64,000 nt of DNA from Monarcha castaneiventris obscurior. Lineage: Eukaryota; Chordata; Aves; Passeriformes; Monarchidae. The stretch is taken from contig JAMPIT010000354.1 in assembly GCA_026261815.1 (NCBI GenBank), positions 1,550,001 to 1,614,000 of the forward strand. The letters run 5' to 3'. The notes under the pieces were generated by a model. That model did not search any database and was not told the DNA's origin. It saw only the letters and a program-made list of their open reading frames with translations. Both the position numbers and the translations under genes were made by a program. Shown one piece after another: positions 62,501-64,000 of this stretch (positions are counted from its first letter, which is position 1; each line of letters begins with the position of its first letter).

Positions 62501-63334
62501 CCAGTCTGAGCTGCCTCCCTACCCACTCCCCTGCCTGGGCCACACAGTTAATTTTGGTTAAAGGCTTGTTATCGGCTGACAAGCCTCTGGAATGCTCCAG
62601 GCACTCTGTAAGAACTGAGTTGCTCCCTGTGGTTTCCCGGAGGGAAATATTTGGGAGGTTTTGAGAACGGCAGAAGTGACAGCTTCCCGCGAAGCAGCCG
62701 TAGCTCCTGCGATCTGCCCTTGGAAATGCCAAGGAAAATATCTCCTGGACCAGACCTTCTCAAAGGGCATTTCTGTGCCTCACTCAACCTGTTTTGGCAC
62801 TTTCACCTTCAGGGGAGCCTGTCGCCTGATGCTGAATGAGTCACCACCACTGGCTAGAAGGCCTCAGTTTTTAAAAAGCCTAAATTTCCATGTGGTTTAT
62901 TAAAATTTTTTTTTAAAAATCGACTTTGGGGCCTTTGCACTCCTAAATAGGGTGTCTTTGGATCACTTTGGGCTTTTATTTTCCTTGCTTTCCTGTGAGA
63001 ATGGACAGTGACCATTCCTGCAGGGTCAGAAGCTGGAGTGTGAACACAGACCAGTATTTTGGGACTCAGGGTAAACCCAAGAAGCACAAACAGCTCCATG
63101 CCTAGAAAGCAAATAGAGCCAGTCCCTTCCCATGTGGGGGGAATTCACGGACCCAGTGACACCTCTCGTAGCAGCAGCAAAGCTTCCAAAGGCAGCAGGT
63201 CACTCAGCCTTAGATGGACAAATTCTGCTCGGTGCCTTTACTGAGCACACCCTCCAAGTGGGCAGCTCTGGGCAGACCAAAGCACTGATGTGCCAAGCTG
63301 GGGACAAACTGTGGTGGCCAGTGAACATATGTTG
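59577..63334. other. Non-coding stretch, no gene seen
   Basis: Apart from the CR1 scrap at 61537-61608, it holds only chance frames. Chemokine genes lie upstream of ASIC2 in mammals, but I find no CC-motif exon here. Confidence 0.55.
61537..61608 (+). mobile_element. CR1 3'-end scrap
   Basis: GGGGGTCGGACAAGATGACC, CTCTTCCAACCCAAAACC, ATTCTGTGATTATGTGATT terminus. Confidence 0.75.
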
Positions 63335-63628
63335 TGTTGGGGTGACCAGAGGGGCTCCCCCCCCAAGGTGCATTGCCCTTTGGGATGACCTTGTCCAAGT
63401 TTAAATTCCACGGTTTTCTGTCAGCCTGGTCCCACCCCCAGAGCTCTCCCATTGGTCCCTGCTCCCTGGTCCTGCCTTTCTCCCGGCCCTGGGAAAAAGC
63501 CCTGAATTAGCCATGCTGTTGGTATTTGCCCCTACACTCTTCGACAGTGAAGATGATATAAATCCTCCTGCTGGAATGAAGCAAATACCCTTCCTGCCTC
63601 TTTGTCACTGACTGAATACTGATTAACA
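63335..63628 (+). mobile_element. Candidate 5' LTR of a second retroelement at the window edge
   Basis: It begins TGTTGGGGTGACC and ends near GATTAACA. A reverse CCAAT box (ATTGG, 63451-63455) lies about 100 bp before TATAAAT (63557-63563). A primer-site-like sequence follows at 63637. The internal region would extend beyond 64000. Without the second LTR the boundaries stay tentative. Confidence 0.4.
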
Positions 63629-63636
63629 GTATTAAA

Positions 63637-63654
63637 TGGTGCCTGAACGTGGGG
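63637..63654 (+). other. Possible primer-binding site of the edge retroelement
   Basis: TGGTGCCTGAACGTGGGG resembles the tRNA-Lys(1,2) site with two substitutions and one extra base. It sits eight bases after the proposed LTR end. The downstream sequence to 64000 is leader-like with no long ATG frame. Confidence 0.35.
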
Positions 63655-64000
63655 TGGCCTTGGACTGTCCCTAGAGAGCATCTCCAGCAGAGCTTCATTG
63701 CTGGAATGAAAGTCGCCTTTCTAGCAGCCACTACCCCAAAGAAACCTCTGAGTTCTACCAGAGGCTCAACAGGGAAGACCAACAATCTTCTAGGGAAAGA
63801 GAAGACTGGTCTAAGTCAGTGGACTGCCCTCGAGACTTTTATTTGACCCCCAAAGGTAATATGGGTCACCTTTGTATCCTTTTCTTTTAATTTCCTTTTA
63901 TCTCGAGGGTTGGGAAGAGAGGGAGATGGGGGCAGAATTCTCTCATCTCCTGCGGGAAGCCTTTCTCCCAGTTTTAAGAGTCCTTGTTTGTGAGAATTTT

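Noticed and set aside
59577..63334. Chemokine exons expected from mammalian gene order near ASIC2
   Set aside because: No CC-motif exon with splice sites was found, so the neighbour is probably farther away or absent.
1..64000. CRISPR arrays, operons, bacterial promoters, tRNA or rRNA genes
   Set aside because: No regularly spaced direct repeats and no cloverleaf or rRNA text. The window is vertebrate nuclear DNA.

Overview
The window looks like nuclear DNA of a bird, most likely a songbird. It carries many 3' ends of CR1 LINEs in both orientations, several avian-type LTRs, a young ERV-L-like provirus, and one recognisable vertebrate exon. I see no mammalian L1 or Alu and no prokaryotic gene organisation. 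Most long open frames here are chance or lie inside repeats.

The only host coding sequence I can support is the first coding exon of ASIC2, isoform 2a, on the minus strand (11303-11866). It encodes 188 residues and ends at a GTGAGT donor. Positions 1-11302 are therefore the start of ASIC2 intron 1, and 11867 to about 13090 is the 5' UTR and CpG-rich promoter zone. Everything to the right is upstream intergenic DNA.

From about 13.1 to 43.2 kb the DNA is non-coding. It holds CR1 fragments, LTR-like elements (20.6, 34.4 and 37.6 kb), minisatellites (22.3, 22.8 and 29.7 kb), two perfect short inverted repeats (17.9 and 33.25 kb) and a G-quadruplex-type run (31.7 kb).

At 43188-50361 lies a nearly complete provirus on the minus strand. 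Its 919/920-bp LTRs differ at only about a dozen positions. It has a 5-bp target duplication (CTGAC), a tRNA-Lys(1,2)-like primer site, gag, protease, reverse transcriptase, RNase H and integrase, and no env. A stop and a few frameshifts break gag and pol. Between the primer site and gag is an open 235-codon frame that I do not recognise. It predicts two membrane segments flanking a loop with two N-glycosylation sequons, then a tail of Arg-Asp-Pro repeats. It is in frame with gag and separated from it by one TGA. This is the most unusual item in the window.

From 50.4 to 64 kb come more CR1 fragments, an exact 259-bp tandem duplication (53.76-54.27 kb), another solo LTR (59.0-59.6 kb) and, at the right edge, a possible 5' LTR plus primer site of a second element that runs out of the window.
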